Positions 25,612-36,500 are shown, counted from the first letter of the stretch. The stretch is 64,000 nucleotides of DNA from Candidatus Cetobacterium colombiensis (GCF_033962415.1 NZ_JAVIKH010000002.1:62001-126000), one strand, 5' to 3'. The notes: generated by a model not told the origin, from the sequence alone. Made by a program: numbers and translations.

Positions 25612-26220
25612 TTATTTTATCATTGATTTTAAATAGAGATTATAAAACATTTCAACCTCTCTATTTATATCTAATGTAGAATATTTTTGGATCATTTCTT
25701 TATAACTTTCCTCATCTGTGACAGTTACTCCTGTTTGAGCAATTAAGTATAATAATAAAACAGTTAAAGAAGTACTTAAAATTGCTCTTATTTTTTCAAT
25801 TTCATCTCTATATTCATCTTTTATATGTTCTTTATTCTTTTTTAAAAATTCACTAAATATAATATCTCTTTTCATGTAATCATCTTGTGTTAAACTTATT
25901 TCCCCATTTTCAAAAATTTTAGCAAATAAGAATAGATTATATCTATCATCTCTTAAACTTAATCTTCTTGTTACAATCATTTTTAACTTATCTTCAAAAG
26001 AGATGTTTAAATCTCCAACCTCTTTTAAAAACTCTTTTCTACTTATAACAGAGTTATCCATTATCTCATGTAATAATTCCTCTTTACTTTTAAAATAATA
26101 ATAAAATCCACCCTTTGCCATTTCCAAAACATTGGCAATATCTTCTATTTTTGTATTTCTAATCCCATTTGCTGCAAATAAAATTGTTGCAGTTCTTTTT
26201 ATACGATCTCTTTTCGTCAT
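25612..26220 (-). CDS. TetR/AcrR-type transcriptional regulator
   Basis: This 202-residue protein has a TetR N-terminal DNA-binding domain: ATILFAANGIRNTKIEDIA and MAKGGFYYYFKSKEELLHEI (residues 10-50), then a helical ligand-binding part without recognisable specificity. TetR proteins usually repress a nearby gene or their own. It starts 22 bases downstream of rseP, in the same direction, with no transporter next to it, so its target is unclear; the rseP envelope operon is one candidate. Confidence 0.9.
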   Translation of the reverse strand: MTKRDRIKRTATILFAANGIRNTKIEDIANVLEMAKGGFYYYFKSKEELLHEIMDNSVISRKEFLKEVGDLNISFEDKLKMIVTRRLSLRDDRYNLFLFAKIFENGEISLTQDDYMKRDIIFSEFLKKNKEHIKDEYRDEIEKIRAILSTSLTVLLLYLIAQTGVTVTDEESYKEMIQKYSTLDINREVEMFYNLYLKSMIK

Positions 26221-26242
26221 ACTTACACTTCCTTAATTTTTA

Positions 26243-27271
26243 TTAAAATTTAAAAATATTAAATATATCATTAGCAGTGGCAAATATAATTAGTCCAAAT
26301 AATAGTATCATTCCTGCAGTATGAACTCTTTCTTCTAATTTTTTATCCACTTTTATTCCCACTAGCTCCAATATTACAAATAATATTCTTCCCCCATCTA
26401 AAGCTGGAAAAGGTAAAAGATTAAATATTCCAACATTTATTGATAAAATAGCTAACAACCATAATAAAATTCCTGAACTTCCACTTTTACTTGCTTCTCC
26501 AACAACTTTTACAATTCCAACTGGTCCACTTATATCTTTAGCCTTTACTTTTCCAGTTACAAGCATCTTTACACCGCTTAAAGTGTCTTTAAAAATTCCT
26601 GTAAAAGTCTTAAACGACTGAGATAATCCCTCTCCAATACCATATTTTTCAAATTTATATTCTGGAACAATTCCCATCATAGGTGGTCTATCTGCTGCCA
26701 TTTTTGTTAGTGGAACCTCTAAAGTTAAATCTTTTCCATCTCTTTCAACAACTACATCTAAAACATCTCTTTCTTTTGAGTCTTTAGCAATTGTCTCTCC
26801 TATTTCAGACCAGTTTGTTATTTTTGTTCCATCTATTTCTTTTATTATATCATTGCTTTTCAAAACGTTTGAAGCTTTTGCTTCTTTTATTATATTTCCA
26901 ATAACTGGATTAGTATTTTGAATAGCTTTTCCACTTGCAAACGTAATTCCTAAAATTACTATTAAAGCTAATATAAAGTTCATAAATACTCCAGCAAATA
27001 GAACAACAAATCTAGCTAACGGAGGCTTGCTATTAAAACCATTCTCCACTTTACTTTCAACTTCCATCCCATCTATATTTACAAATCCACCCATTGGTAT
27101 AATTCTTATAGAATAAAGAGTTCTTCCTGTATAATAAGAGTATAATTCTGGACCCATTCCTATTGCGAATTCTGAAACAGGCATTCTGAAAAGTCTAGCC
27201 GCTAAAAAATGTCCTAATTCATGTATAAATATTATTACTCCAAGTAGTAATAACGCTATTATTATATTCAT
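26243..27271 (-). CDS. rseP: Site-2 intramembrane zinc metalloprotease RseP
   Basis: Two adjacent ATGs are possible; AGGAGG is one base before the first and four bases before the second (27271), so the second is preferred, giving 342 residues. HELGH lies in the first membrane helix at about 17-21 and supplies the zinc ligands; the second ligand motif is ALDGGRI near the C-terminus. A PDZ domain lies between (about 115-200). RseP-type enzymes cut membrane-bound anti-sigma factors and clear leftover signal peptides. It is nine bases after the tmk stop, in the tmk-rseP run. Confidence 0.95.
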   Translation of the reverse strand: MNIIIALLLLGVIIFIHELGHFLAARLFRMPVSEFAIGMGPELYSYYTGRTLYSIRIIPMGGFVNIDGMEVESKVENGFNSKPPLARFVVLFAGVFMNFILALIVILGITFASGKAIQNTNPVIGNIIKEAKASNVLKSNDIIKEIDGTKITNWSEIGETIAKDSKERDVLDVVVERDGKDLTLEVPLTKMAADRPPMMGIVPEYKFEKYGIGEGLSQSFKTFTGIFKDTLSGVKMLVTGKVKAKDISGPVGIVKVVGEASKSGSSGILLWLLAILSINVGIFNLLPFPALDGGRILFVILELVGIKVDKKLEERVHTAGMILLFGLIIFATANDIFNIFKF

Positions 27272-27282
27272 CATTCCTCCTA

Positions 27283-27978
27283 TTATAAAATTTTAGTAAC
27301 TAATTGAAATACCTCATCCGAAATATCTTCTATTGTTTTCAGTTTGTTATTTTCTACACATTTTATTTCTGCCCATAAATATTTTTTAGATATTTCACAT
27401 GCGTTTTCATGTGACTTTTTTAAATACTCAACATTTTTTTCATGTATATCTTTTTTAGCTTCTCCTGTTATCTTATTTTTTCTTTCAGCCATTAACTTTT
27501 GAGCTGTCTCTGTTGGCATGTTTAAAAAAATAACTAAATCCGGTTTAGGAATTCCCATTTTATTATATTCTAAATCCTCTAACCACGATAAATACTCTTG
27601 CTTTTCTTCTTTATTCTGAATTTTTGAAGCTTGATGCACCATATTTGATGTTGTATATCTATCTGTTACAATAATACCCCCTTCATTATAAAATTTCCCC
27701 CACTCTTTTTTATAAGAAGCATATCTATCAATTGCATACATTGTTGATGCAGGATAGGGATTAACTTTTTCCGCATCTGTTCCAAATTCTCCTGCTAAAT
27801 ACATTTTTACTGGTTCGCATGCAGGACTTTCATAATTTGGAAATGATATCTTTCTAATATTTTTTACTACCTCTGATAATTTTTCAAATAAAAGAGCTGT
27901 TTGAGTTTCTTTTCCACTTGAATCTGTTCCTTCTATAACGATTAATTTTCCTTTTTTAATTTGTTCCATAATTATCAT
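27283..27978 (-). CDS. tmk: Thymidylate kinase
   Basis: This 231-residue protein has the P-loop [10 protein letters not shown] and the DRY-type motif TDRYTTSN ([10 protein letters not shown] nearby), with lid residues in the [12 protein letters not shown] region, all typical of dTMP kinase. It turns dTMP into dTDP for DNA synthesis. The start at 27978 lies inside the end of dxr (overlap 27956-27978). No clear ribosome binding site precedes it, so translation may depend on coupling to dxr. A later ATG at 27969 is possible. Confidence 0.9.
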   Translation of the reverse strand: MIIMEQIKKGKLIVIEGTDSSGKETQTALLFEKLSEVVKNIRKISFPNYESPACEPVKMYLAGEFGTDAEKVNPYPASTMYAIDRYASYKKEWGKFYNEGGIIVTDRYTTSNMVHQASKIQNKEEKQEYLSWLEDLEYNKMGIPKPDLVIFLNMPTETAQKLMAERKNKITGEAKKDIHEKNVEYLKKSHENACEISKKYLWAEIKCVENNKLKTIEDISDEVFQLVTKIL

Positions 27979-29110
27979 AAACCCACTTTCTTGTATTTGT
28001 ATCTACTTTTTTTATTATATCTAAAGAATCAATCTCTTCTGCACAATGCTTATTCATTGCATTCTCTATAATTTCATATATCTCTAAAAATTTTATTTTT
28101 CCCTTTAAAAATAACTCCACTGCAACTTCATTGGCTGAATTAAATACACATGGCATTGTTTTTCCTATTTTTCCAGCTTTAAAAGCTAACTCTACACCTT
28201 TAAATACTTTATTATCAACTTGATCAAATGTAAGCTCTTTTAACGTTCTTAAGTTCAATCTTTCTAGCTCTGGACTTTCCTCTCTTCTAGGATATGTAAA
28301 TGCATATTGAATTGGTAATTTCATATCAGGCACTCCAAGTTGAGCTATTATTGAGGTGTCTTTAAATTCAACCATCGAGTGAATTATACTTTGAGGATGA
28401 ACTAAAACCTCTATATTTTCATAAGCTATATTAAATAACATATGAGCTTCTATAACCTCTAAACCTTTATTAACTAATGTTGATGAATCTATCGTTATTT
28501 TCTTTCCCATAGACCAATTTGGATGTTTTAGAGCTTGTTCTACAGTAACATCTTTTAAATCCTCTAAAGTCTTTCCTCTAAAAGTTCCACCGCTAGCTGT
28601 TATAATTAAAGTTTTCACTTCATTTTCCTTGCTTCCTTGCATACTTTGAAATAAAGCTGAATGCTCACTATCCACTGGTATAATCTCCGCTTTTGGATAT
28701 TCCTTTAAAAGTCTATTTATATATTCTCCTGCAGCTACCATCGTTTCTTTATTTGCTAGAGCTATTCTTTTTTCTTTTTTTATTGCTTCTACAGTAGCTT
28801 CAATTCCAACAGATCCACTAATTGCAGTTAAAACTATGTCTGCTTCATCTAAAGCTCCCATAGTTTTTAATCCTTCATCACCTGAATATATTATTTTATT
28901 TGGATATAATTCTTTTAATATTTCTGCCTTTTCTTCAGAACCTATACATATATATTTTGGATTAAATTTTTCTATTTGTTCTTTTAATAAATCAAAATTT
29001 GAATAACCAGATAAACCTAAAACTTGGAACTCATCTCTTTTTGCATCAATTACTTTTAATGCATTAGTTCCAATACTTCCTGTAGAGCCTAAAATAGTTA
29101 TACTTTTCAT
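27956..29110 (-). CDS. dxr: 1-deoxy-D-xylulose 5-phosphate reductoisomerase
   Basis: This 384-residue enzyme starts [18 protein letters not shown], the NADPH-binding GSTGSIG, and has the catalytic motifs [12 protein letters not shown] and ASGGTFRGK, and the metal- and substrate-binding [18 protein letters not shown]. It carries out the first committed step of the MEP isoprenoid pathway, using Mg2+ or Mn2+ and NADPH. Its product feeds UppS, encoded in the same cluster. AAGGAGA precedes the ATG. A terminator lies between it and cdsA. Confidence 0.98.
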   Translation of the reverse strand: MKSITILGSTGSIGTNALKVIDAKRDEFQVLGLSGYSNFDLLKEQIEKFNPKYICIGSEEKAEILKELYPNKIIYSGDEGLKTMGALDEADIVLTAISGSVGIEATVEAIKKEKRIALANKETMVAAGEYINRLLKEYPKAEIIPVDSEHSALFQSMQGSKENEVKTLIITASGGTFRGKTLEDLKDVTVEQALKHPNWSMGKKITIDSSTLVNKGLEVIEAHMLFNIAYENIEVLVHPQSIIHSMVEFKDTSIIAQLGVPDMKLPIQYAFTYPRREESPELERLNLRTLKELTFDQVDNKVFKGVELAFKAGKIGKTMPCVFNSANEVAVELFLKGKIKFLEIYEIIENAMNKHCAEEIDSLDIIKKVDTNTRKWVYDNYGTN

Positions 29111-29144
29111 AATTTTCTCCTTAAAATTTAGATATTTTATTTCT

Positions 29145-29172
29145 AAAAAAATGGTAGCTTTTTTAAGCTACC
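29145..29172 (-). terminator. Terminator between cdsA and dxr
   Basis: Minus-strand GGTAGCTT pairs with AAGCTACC (29172-29153), followed by ATTTTTTTA; it follows the cdsA stop by six bases. Confidence 0.8.
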
Positions 29173-29178
29173 CTTTCT

Positions 29179-29991
29179 CTAAATAAACTTTAATAAATAA
29201 TAAACAACGGGAACAACAAATAACATACTATCAAAACGATCTAGTATCCCGCCGTGTTCTCCTAATAATTTTCCTGAATCTTTAACTTTAAACTCTCTTT
29301 TAAACATTGATTCTCCAAGGTCACCTATTTGAGCTACAATACTAATTAAAAATCCAAATAATAAAACTACTAACGTATTTACTTCTCCACCAAATATATT
29401 AAAATATTTATTTATTAAATAAATAGTTAACATTGTAAATACCGTTCCACCAATAGATCCTTCTATTGATTTTTTAGGACTTATTGAACTAAAACCTCTT
29501 TTAAAGATTTTTCTTCCAATACCCATTCCTACAAAATATGCAAAAGAATCACATACCCATACTAATACTTGAATCGTTAATAACCATTTCCCACCATTAG
29601 GAAGATAGTTCATCAACAATAGATGTGTAAATAATCCTGATATATATATTACTCCTAATAGTGTAACACCTATATCTCTACTTGAATTTTCAACTTTATT
29701 TTGTAAAACTTTTTTTCCTATTAATGCCATTGTTAATAAAGTTATTGGCATAAGTATTAATGTTGAATTATCAACATTAGCAAAATATATTATATTTGGT
29801 ATTGCCAATCCTGCTATATAACCTAAGTTTACATCTGGTTTTTTTCCACCTATCTCAGCCATCTTATAAAATTCAAAAAGTCCTACTAAAATGACAAAGT
29901 TTACAAACAATAATAGTAAAAATCCTCCTTTTAAAAGTACAGTCATTAAAAGTGGTATTCCTATTAAAGCTACTAATATTCTATTTAACAT
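29179..29991 (-). CDS. cdsA: Phosphatidate cytidylyltransferase (CDP-diglyceride synthase)
   Basis: This 270-residue membrane protein (about eight helices) has the CTP-transferase signature at its C-terminus: GFSSISPKKSIEGSIGG and later GEHGGILDRFDSMLFVVP. It makes CDP-diacylglycerol from phosphatidate and CTP, the substrate of PssA, also in this window. Its ATG follows the uppS stop with no gap, so the two are tightly coupled. Confidence 0.97.
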   Translation of the reverse strand: MLNRILVALIGIPLLMTVLLKGGFLLLLFVNFVILVGLFEFYKMAEIGGKKPDVNLGYIAGLAIPNIIYFANVDNSTLILMPITLLTMALIGKKVLQNKVENSSRDIGVTLLGVIYISGLFTHLLLMNYLPNGGKWLLTIQVLVWVCDSFAYFVGMGIGRKIFKRGFSSISPKKSIEGSIGGTVFTMLTIYLINKYFNIFGGEVNTLVVLLFGFLISIVAQIGDLGESMFKREFKVKDSGKLLGEHGGILDRFDSMLFVVPVVYYLLKFI

Positions 29992-30678
29992 CTATTTTAC
30001 TCCTCCAAAACGCCTATCTCTTTTTTGGTAACTCTCTATTGCTTTTATTAGTTCATCTTTATTGAAGTCTGGCCAATAAGTATCTGTTACATATATTTCA
30101 GAATAGGCTATCTGCCACAATAAAAAATTAGAAATTCTCATTTCTCCACTTGTTCTTATTAGTAACTCTGGATCAGGTAACTGATTATATAAATACTTTT
30201 CTACAGTTTCTTCTGTTATTTCTTTCTCTCCATTTTGAACAATCTGTTTTATAGCATCAACTAGTTCAGCTCTTCCTCCATAGTTAAAAGCTATATTCAA
30301 AGTTATTCCAGTGTTTCCTTTTGTTACCTCTTCTAGCTTTTCAATTTCATTTAAAAGATCTTGGCTCACACCATCTTTTCTTCCTGAAACTATAAATCTA
30401 ACATTATTTTTCATTAATGTCTTTTTTTCATTTCTTAAATAAGTTTTGAAAAGAAACATTAATGTATCTACTTCTTCTTTGGCTCTTTTCCAATTTTCAG
30501 TTGAAAAAGCATAAACTGTCAAATACTTTACACCTAACTCTGCACAAGAAGTAAGTGTTTTTCTTAAAGTGTCTGCTCCAGCTTTATGTCCATATGTTCT
30601 AGGCATTCCTTTCTTTTTTGCCCAACGACCATTTCCATCCATAATTATTGCTATATGATTTGGTACCACTAAATTCAT
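29992..30678 (-). CDS. uppS: Undecaprenyl diphosphate synthase
   Basis: This 228-residue cis-prenyltransferase has MDGNGRWAKKKGMPRTYGH (residues 13-31), AFSTENWKRAKEE and the terminal ELLIRTSGEMRISNFLLWQ region followed by YWPDF. It adds isopentenyl units to farnesyl diphosphate to build undecaprenyl diphosphate, the carrier of peptidoglycan and O-antigen units. It starts the uppS-cdsA unit with its own promoter (30707-30735) and AGAGGAG before the ATG. Confidence 0.98.
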   Translation of the reverse strand: MNLVVPNHIAIIMDGNGRWAKKKGMPRTYGHKAGADTLRKTLTSCAELGVKYLTVYAFSTENWKRAKEEVDTLMFLFKTYLRNEKKTLMKNNVRFIVSGRKDGVSQDLLNEIEKLEEVTKGNTGITLNIAFNYGGRAELVDAIKQIVQNGEKEITEETVEKYLYNQLPDPELLIRTSGEMRISNFLLWQIAYSEIYVTDTYWPDFNKDELIKAIESYQKRDRRFGGVK

Positions 30679-30706
30679 TATTTTTCTCCTCTCAATAAAT
30701 CACTAA

Positions 30707-30735
30707 ATTCTACCATATTTAGAACGTTTTTTCCA
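30707..30735 (-). promoter_or_regulatory. uppS promoter
   Basis: Minus-strand TGGAAA (30735-30730), a 17-base spacer and TAGAAT (30712-30707), with an extended-10 TG just before it. Confidence 0.6.
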
Positions 30736-30759
30736 TAAAAAAATGATCTTTAAGTGAAC

Positions 30760-30789
30760 AAAAGAGGTAGTTTTTATGCTACCTCTTTT
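30760..30789 (-). terminator. nadD terminator
   Basis: AAAAGAGGTAG (30760-30770) pairs with 30779-30789 around an eight-base loop; the nadD stop codon begins here and the hairpin marks the end of the smc-nadD unit. The T-run is interrupted. Confidence 0.65.
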
Positions 30790-31355
30790 TATTTTTTGTA
30801 TAATTTATTAACTTTTATGAACTCATCTATCTCTTTCGGAACCATATTTTCTATTGTTTCTTCCTTAGAAATAGACTCTCTTATCCTAGTAGAGGAAAAA
30901 TTCAAAAATGGATTTTTTATTTGTAAAAGATTCGAATCTTTTATAGCAGTTGTATAACCTTCCCTTTGTAAAACAACAACTTTTGCTAATTTTAAAATTT
31001 CTTTATAGTTTTTCCATTTGTGAAAGTATGCTCCCGAATCTTCTCCAATAATTTCAAAATATTCATTTTCAGGATAAAGATTTCTAATTTTTAAAAGCGT
31101 ATCATAAGTATATGATAACTCATTTGAATTAATTTCAATATCTGAAACTTCTATTTTTTCTTCATTCTTAAAGGCTATCTTACACATTTCTAATCTTAGT
31201 TTTCCATCAATTAATATATTTTCTCTATGTGATGGATTCCCTACAGGAATTATAATCAACTTATCTAATCCTAAATTTTCCACAATAAATTTTGCTATAT
31301 ATATATGCCCATTGTGAATAGGATTAAAACTACCACCATATATACCTATTTTCAT
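30789..31355 (-). CDS. nadD: Nicotinate-nucleotide adenylyltransferase
   Basis: The frame extends to a TTG at 31376, but homology begins at the ATG at 31355 (MKIGIYGGSFNPIHNGHI), giving 188 residues. The GGSFNPIHNGH nucleotidyl-transferase signature and the SSTRIRE motif near 165 are intact. It joins ATP to nicotinate mononucleotide to make deamido-NAD. The ribosome binding site is weak, but the start lies four bases after the EIIA stop, so it is probably coupled. pncB at 56685 makes its substrate. Confidence 0.95.
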   Translation of the reverse strand: MKIGIYGGSFNPIHNGHIYIAKFIVENLGLDKLIIIPVGNPSHRENILIDGKLRLEMCKIAFKNEEKIEVSDIEINSNELSYTYDTLLKIRNLYPENEYFEIIGEDSGAYFHKWKNYKEILKLAKVVVLQREGYTTAIKDSNLLQIKNPFLNFSSTRIRESISKEETIENMVPKEIDEFIKVNKLYKK

Positions 31356-31359
31356 CTCT

Positions 31360-31812
31360 TTAACCAATCTCCGCAACAGCTTCTATCAAACATTCAGTAG
31401 TTCTACTCTCTAAAATACTTTCTCTTATTTTTTTATTTCTAAAAGTTTTAGACAATAAAGACAACAGTTCTAAATATTTTTTACTTTCGTTTTTAGGTGC
31501 TCCAACTAGTATAATTATTTTTACTTTTTCTTCATCTAAAGAGTTAAAATCTACAGCTTCTTTTAAAAGTCCAACTGAAACAACTATATCTTTTATCGCT
31601 TCTGTTCTTGCATGAGGAATAGCTACTCCCATTCCAATTCCTGTTGTTCCTATTTTTTCTCTTTCTAAAACTTCTTTATAAAAAACCTCTTCATCAATAA
31701 CCGAATTACTATGTTTATACATATTCGATACCATTAATTTTAGTACCTTATCTTTTGATATAGATGTATTTTCTAAAATGTTAATCATTTTTATGTTAAA
31801 ATAATTTAACAC
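31360..31812 (-). CDS. PTS EIIA domain protein of the fructose/PtsN family
   Basis: This 150-residue single-domain protein begins with a GTG preceded by GGGGGA. The phospho-acceptor His is in GVAIPHARTEAI (His67). VDFNSLDEEKVKIIILVGAP and the C-terminal ESRTTECLIEAV fit PTS EIIA of the fructose/mannitol/nitrogen (PtsN) class. With no EIIB/EIIC partner next to it, a regulatory PtsN-like role (carrying phosphate from HPr or NPr) is likely. It is between an unknown gene and nadD in the smc-lpxK operon; this linkage to envelope and NAD genes is inferred from position. Confidence 0.85.
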   Translation of the reverse strand: MLNYFNIKMINILENTSISKDKVLKLMVSNMYKHSNSVIDEEVFYKEVLEREKIGTTGIGMGVAIPHARTEAIKDIVVSVGLLKEAVDFNSLDEEKVKIIILVGAPKNESKKYLELLSLLSKTFRNKKIRESILESRTTECLIEAVAEIG

Positions 31813-31827
31813 TTATTATCCCCCTTT

Positions 31828-32538
31828 TTAAAATTTTAGACTTGCTAAAATTTCATTTTCGATTTCATTATGTGATATCTCTTTATTTTTTTTAATCTCT
31901 TCTAACAATATTGCTTTATATTTTTTTTCCTTTGTATATTTATAGCTATCTAAAACTTTTTTATAAGCTATTAATTTTAACGACTCTGGCACATTTAAAA
32001 CTTCTTCTTCTGTTTCTTTTAAATTTTCTAATAAATTTAAATCAAATCTTTGTTTAGTGAAATAACTTATTACAAGATAACCTACTTCATCTTTCCAACC
32101 TATAGTGTTTAAAATCTCTTTCATTGCTAGAGCCATTAAAGGTTTATTGAAATTTATATTATCCATCAGTGATAAATTAAATAATGTTTTTAAAAACTCC
32201 TCTTTATCTCTTAAAGCTAATTCTTTTCCATATTTTTTAGCAAACTCTAATTCACCTTTTATTACTAATTTTACAAAATTTGTTTTTAATGTTTCAACCT
32301 CTACATTTGATAATCTATCTATTTTCTTTTGATTCTCTCTTTCAATTTTATTACATTCTTTTTGTAAATTTTCATTAAAAAGTTCATCATTTTTACAAAA
32401 TACCATTGCTGGAATTGTATAATTCATTTCTTTTCTCTTTATGCTCCCTTCACAGTCAACTGTAAAATAAGCTCTTTTATCAAGAATATCAGCATTTTCT
32501 ATAACTTTTGCCACTCTTTCTTGTATTCTATTTTCCAT
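31828..32538 (-). CDS. Unknown helical protein between lpxK and the EIIA gene
   Basis: This 236-residue soluble protein is predicted to be mostly helical and highly charged. A region around VDCEGSIKRKEMNYTIPAMV may be a small beta unit near the N-terminus, and the rest contains repeats of helices. I recognise no family. It overlaps the end of lpxK by 11 bases (32528-32538) and lies 15 bases upstream of the EIIA gene, so it is part of the smc-lpxK-EIIA-nadD operon. Conserved placement in Fusobacteriota would suggest a role in envelope or phosphate-relay control, but I cannot check that. Confidence 0.7.
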   Translation of the reverse strand: MENRIQERVAKVIENADILDKRAYFTVDCEGSIKRKEMNYTIPAMVFCKNDELFNENLQKECNKIERENQKKIDRLSNVEVETLKTNFVKLVIKGELEFAKKYGKELALRDKEEFLKTLFNLSLMDNINFNKPLMALAMKEILNTIGWKDEVGYLVISYFTKQRFDLNLLENLKETEEEVLNVPESLKLIAYKKVLDSYKYTKEKKYKAILLEEIKKNKEISHNEIENEILASLKF

Positions 32539-33544
32539 CTATTTCACCAAACCCTTTTAAACTATTATCTTCTAACATTGTGAACTCTATTTTAAGAACA
32601 AATAAATTGTCCATATTTAAATTCTTTGGAAGTTTTACTAAATCTTTTTCTGTTGTTATTATAAAATCTGCATCCATAGCCTTTGCTCTCTTTTTTATAA
32701 CATCAAAGTCTTTTTCTTTAAAATCATGATGATCCATAAAATCTACTCTTTCTATGTATTCTGGATTTAAAGAAATCACTGTTTTTTCAAAGTTAAGTGG
32801 ATTTGCAAGACCTGAAAAAAGAAGAACTCTTTTTCCTGCCACCCAAAATAAAGGTTTTGCATTTCCTTTTATATCACATAAAGATGTAACTCCATGTTTT
32901 GCCACAGAAACTTGTTTCTTAAATTTTACTTTTAAAAATCTTTTTAATGTTTCTAAATCACTATCTGAAATCAAATCTGATTTTGTAATTATAAACTCAC
33001 TAGCTCTCTCTCCACCTTTTTGAAAATCCTCTCTTAGAGTTCCTTTAGGTAGTAACGCACCCCAACCAAATGGGTTTGTTGCGTCTATCAATACAATATC
33101 TCTATCTCTTTTTAATTTTCTGTGTTGAAATCCATCGTCTAGTATTATAGTATCTACTCCAAATTTCTCAACAGCTAACTTACAAGCTGTATATCTATCT
33201 CGACCTACTATTACAGGTACTTTTAAATTTAAAGCATGAATATATGGTTCATCTCCACTTTCTTTTGATGTAACCACAATTTTTTTACCATCACTTACAA
33301 TTAAAGGATCAACTTTTCTTTTTCCTCTATATCCTCTTGATACTATTGCAACTTTTCTTCCCATTTTTAGAAGTTTCTTTGCAAAGAATTGTACTGCTGG
33401 AGTTTTCCCAGTTCCTCCAACAGTTATATTCCCTATACATAAAATATCAACATCTGGTATCTCATTTATTTTAAGATACCTTTTATCGTAAAGCCAATTT
33501 CGTATTGAGGTTATTAAAAAATATATATACGATAAAAGTTTCAT
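32528..33544 (-). CDS. lpxK: Tetraacyldisaccharide 4'-kinase LpxK
   Basis: This 338-residue protein has the N-terminal membrane-associated helix, then the P-loop GGTGKTPAV (43-51), the substrate-binding AIVSRGYRGK, LDDGFQHRKL (the catalytic DDGFQH) and SGLANPLNF. It phosphorylates the 4' position of the lipid A disaccharide, completing lipid IVA. It is 15 bases after smc. Together with the lpx operon it shows the organism makes LPS or lipooligosaccharide. Confidence 0.97.
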   Translation of the reverse strand: MKLLSYIYFLITSIRNWLYDKRYLKINEIPDVDILCIGNITVGGTGKTPAVQFFAKKLLKMGRKVAIVSRGYRGKRKVDPLIVSDGKKIVVTSKESGDEPYIHALNLKVPVIVGRDRYTACKLAVEKFGVDTIILDDGFQHRKLKRDRDIVLIDATNPFGWGALLPKGTLREDFQKGGERASEFIITKSDLISDSDLETLKRFLKVKFKKQVSVAKHGVTSLCDIKGNAKPLFWVAGKRVLLFSGLANPLNFEKTVISLNPEYIERVDFMDHHDFKEKDFDVIKKRAKAMDADFIITTEKDLVKLPKNLNMDNLFVLKIEFTMLEDNSLKGFGEIDGK

Positions 33545-33559
33545 GTTTTCCTCTCTTTA

Positions 33560-36500
33560 TTAAATTTTTACTTGAACTAATTTTGAAATTCCTATTTTCT
33601 TGTTCATTGTTACACCATACAGAGAATCTGAAGCTTTCATAGTTTCTTTATTATGCGTTATCAAAATAAATTGAGATCTATCTGTAAACTCTTTTAATTT
33701 TCCAATTAATTTTCTAGTATTTTTTTCATCAAGAGCAGCTTCAATCTCATCTAAGAATGTAAATGGACTTGGCTTATACATAAATATTGCCATTATAAAT
33801 GCTATTGCAACCATTGATTTTTCTCCACCAGAAAGTAAAGAAAGAGCTTGTCTTTTCTTATTTTTGTATTTTACAGATATTTCAACTCCACAGTTGACAA
33901 AATCTTCACCATTATGAAGAGATAACTTTCCTTCTGAATTGTCCAATGTTTCTATACACATTTCATTGAAATTTTTATTAATTTCTTCATATGCTTCGTA
34001 AAACTTTTCTTCAATTGTTTCATCAATCTCTTTTATTAATAATGATAAACTTTTTTCACCTTTTACTAAATCTTCCCTTTGTAAATCAATAAACTTATAT
34101 TTATTATCTAACTCTTTAAACTCTTCTATAGATAATAAGTTTACAGATTCAAAGCCTCTTAGTTTTAATTCTAGTTCTCTAACTTTAGTTCTTGAAACTT
34201 TTATATCCTCTTCATTTAAAAGGTAAGTTTCAACTTCTAAAAGTTCTTCTAATTGTAGTAAAATCTCTTGAATCTCTTTTGAAATTCTCTCTTTTCTTTC
34301 TAACTCTCTATTTAAAATCTCTTTTTCTTTAAATAAAGTTGATTCAATTTCTCTAGAACTTTTTATTAACTCTTTAGATTTCTCTTCTAAACTATGATCT
34401 TCTTTTTTCATTTCTTTTAGTTCTTGGTTCTCATTTTCAAATTTTATATTTTTATTTTTTATTTCATCTGCTATAGTATGAGCCTTTTCTTCTAATTTTT
34501 CAAGCTCTTTTTTTATTTCTAGTAAAATATTTGAAATTTTTTCTTTCTTTTCTATAATTTCCGACTGATTAATTCTTTCTTTTTCCTCTTCTTTTTCAAT
34601 TTGAATAAATCTGTCTTTACTATTTAAATATAAAATTCTTATGTCTGAAAATTGATTTTTTAAAGCATTTATACTTTCATTTAAACTTTGGATTAATAAA
34701 TTTTCTTTATCCAACTCATTTTTCAACTCTTCAACCATTTTTTCAGCAATTTCTTTTTCACCTTGAGAGTTTTCAACTCTCTTTGCATATTCTCTACTGT
34801 AATTCTCTTCTTCTTTTATTTCAATATCTACTACTCTTTTTTCTTTTTCTAATTTTTCAGCTCTAGATTTTAAATCTAAATATAGTTCTTCTGCTAACTT
34901 ACTTTGCTTTCTAAGAGAGTCTTCTAAAGAATCAATTCCAGCTATTTCGTCTTCATATTTTTCTAATTTTCCGTTCATTAAATGAACTTTTTCATTCCAC
35001 TCTTTTAATTTAGAAGACGTTTCTTTTAAATTCTCTTCTAAACTTTTTATCTCTTTTTTTCTTTCAAAAATTTGACTTACAATTGAATTTGAGTTTTCTC
35101 CACCAGTAATTCTTCCTCTAGAACTTAAAAGTTCTCCTGAAAGTGTAACTATATTTCCAGAGTAGCCATTTTCTTTTAATATTTTTAAAGCTATATCTGT
35201 TTCTTTTACAACTAAAATATTTCCTAAAAGCATATCTAATATTTTTTTATATTTTCCATCACTACTTACTAAATCTGAAGCTCTTCCTATAACTCCATCT
35301 TTTTTAGGTATCTCTTTTATTGATCCTACTTTTATTGTATCTAATGCTAAAAACGAAGCTCTTCCTGCTTTTTTCTCTTTTAAAACTTCTATTCCTTTTT
35401 TAGCAACTAAACTTGTTGTTACAACTATATCCTGTAAGTTTCCAGGGATTGCAGCTTCTATAGCTTTTTGATACTCTTCTGGAACTGTAATTAATGATAT
35501 TACTGCTCCTTCTACTCCTGGTATCTTAGCATTTAAAACTTCTTTTACTCCTTTATAAAACCCCTCATTACTTTCTTGAACTCTATAAAGACCCTGAAGT
35601 CTTGCTGATGCTCTTTTCTCTTCAAATTCAGCATTTCTTATTAGTTCTGCAGCTTTATTCATATCTTTACTTAAACTGCTTATCTCTTGCTCTAATTGTA
35701 TTTGTCTTTCTTCTGTTTCTTTTAGTTCTTTTAATTTTAAGTCTCTATTTTTTAAAGCTTTCTCTAACTCTTGTCTATTTTCATCTATTTTCTTATGGAA
35801 TCCTTCTTTTTCCTCTTTTAATGAAGTAATTTTAAACTCGCTACCCTTCATTCTTCTTGTAGAACTTTCAATTTCATTTAAAAGTTTTAGCTTCTCAACT
35901 TCTAAATCCATAATTTTTCTCTTTTTTAATTCAATGCTGATCTCTTTATCTTTTTTAGAGTTTTCTTGTTCTTCGATATTTTTTTCAAACTCTCTATTTT
36001 TCCCTTCAATATCAATAACTCTTTCTTGAACTCTTTCTTTTTCTTCTTTTAATTTTTCTATAATTTCTTTTTTAGATTCTAATATTTTTTCTAAAGATAC
36101 TGCTTCTTCCTCTTTTTGTTTAAATTCTCTTGAATAAGAAGTAATTCTTTCTCTTGTTCTAATCTCTTCTTTTTCTAAAGTTTCTATTTCTGATTTTAAT
36201 TGAACATTACTTTCAGAAAAATTTTCTATTTTTTCATATAATTCTTTTCTTCTGTTTTCTATTTCATTTAAATCTAATTCTGATTTTTTTAACTCCTCTT
36301 CTAAAGATGATGTTATTGATACTAATCTTTCTTGCTCTTTTTCTCCTGAGTTCAAAATCTCCTCTTTTGAATTTAAATCAAAAGTTAAAACTCCTTTTTG
36401 TAAAAGATTTTTTTCATCCTTAATAGCTAAGTACTCTATTGCTTTTTTTGATTGTTTTTCAACTCTAGTTCTATTTTCTCCAATTTCTGATAAAACTAAC

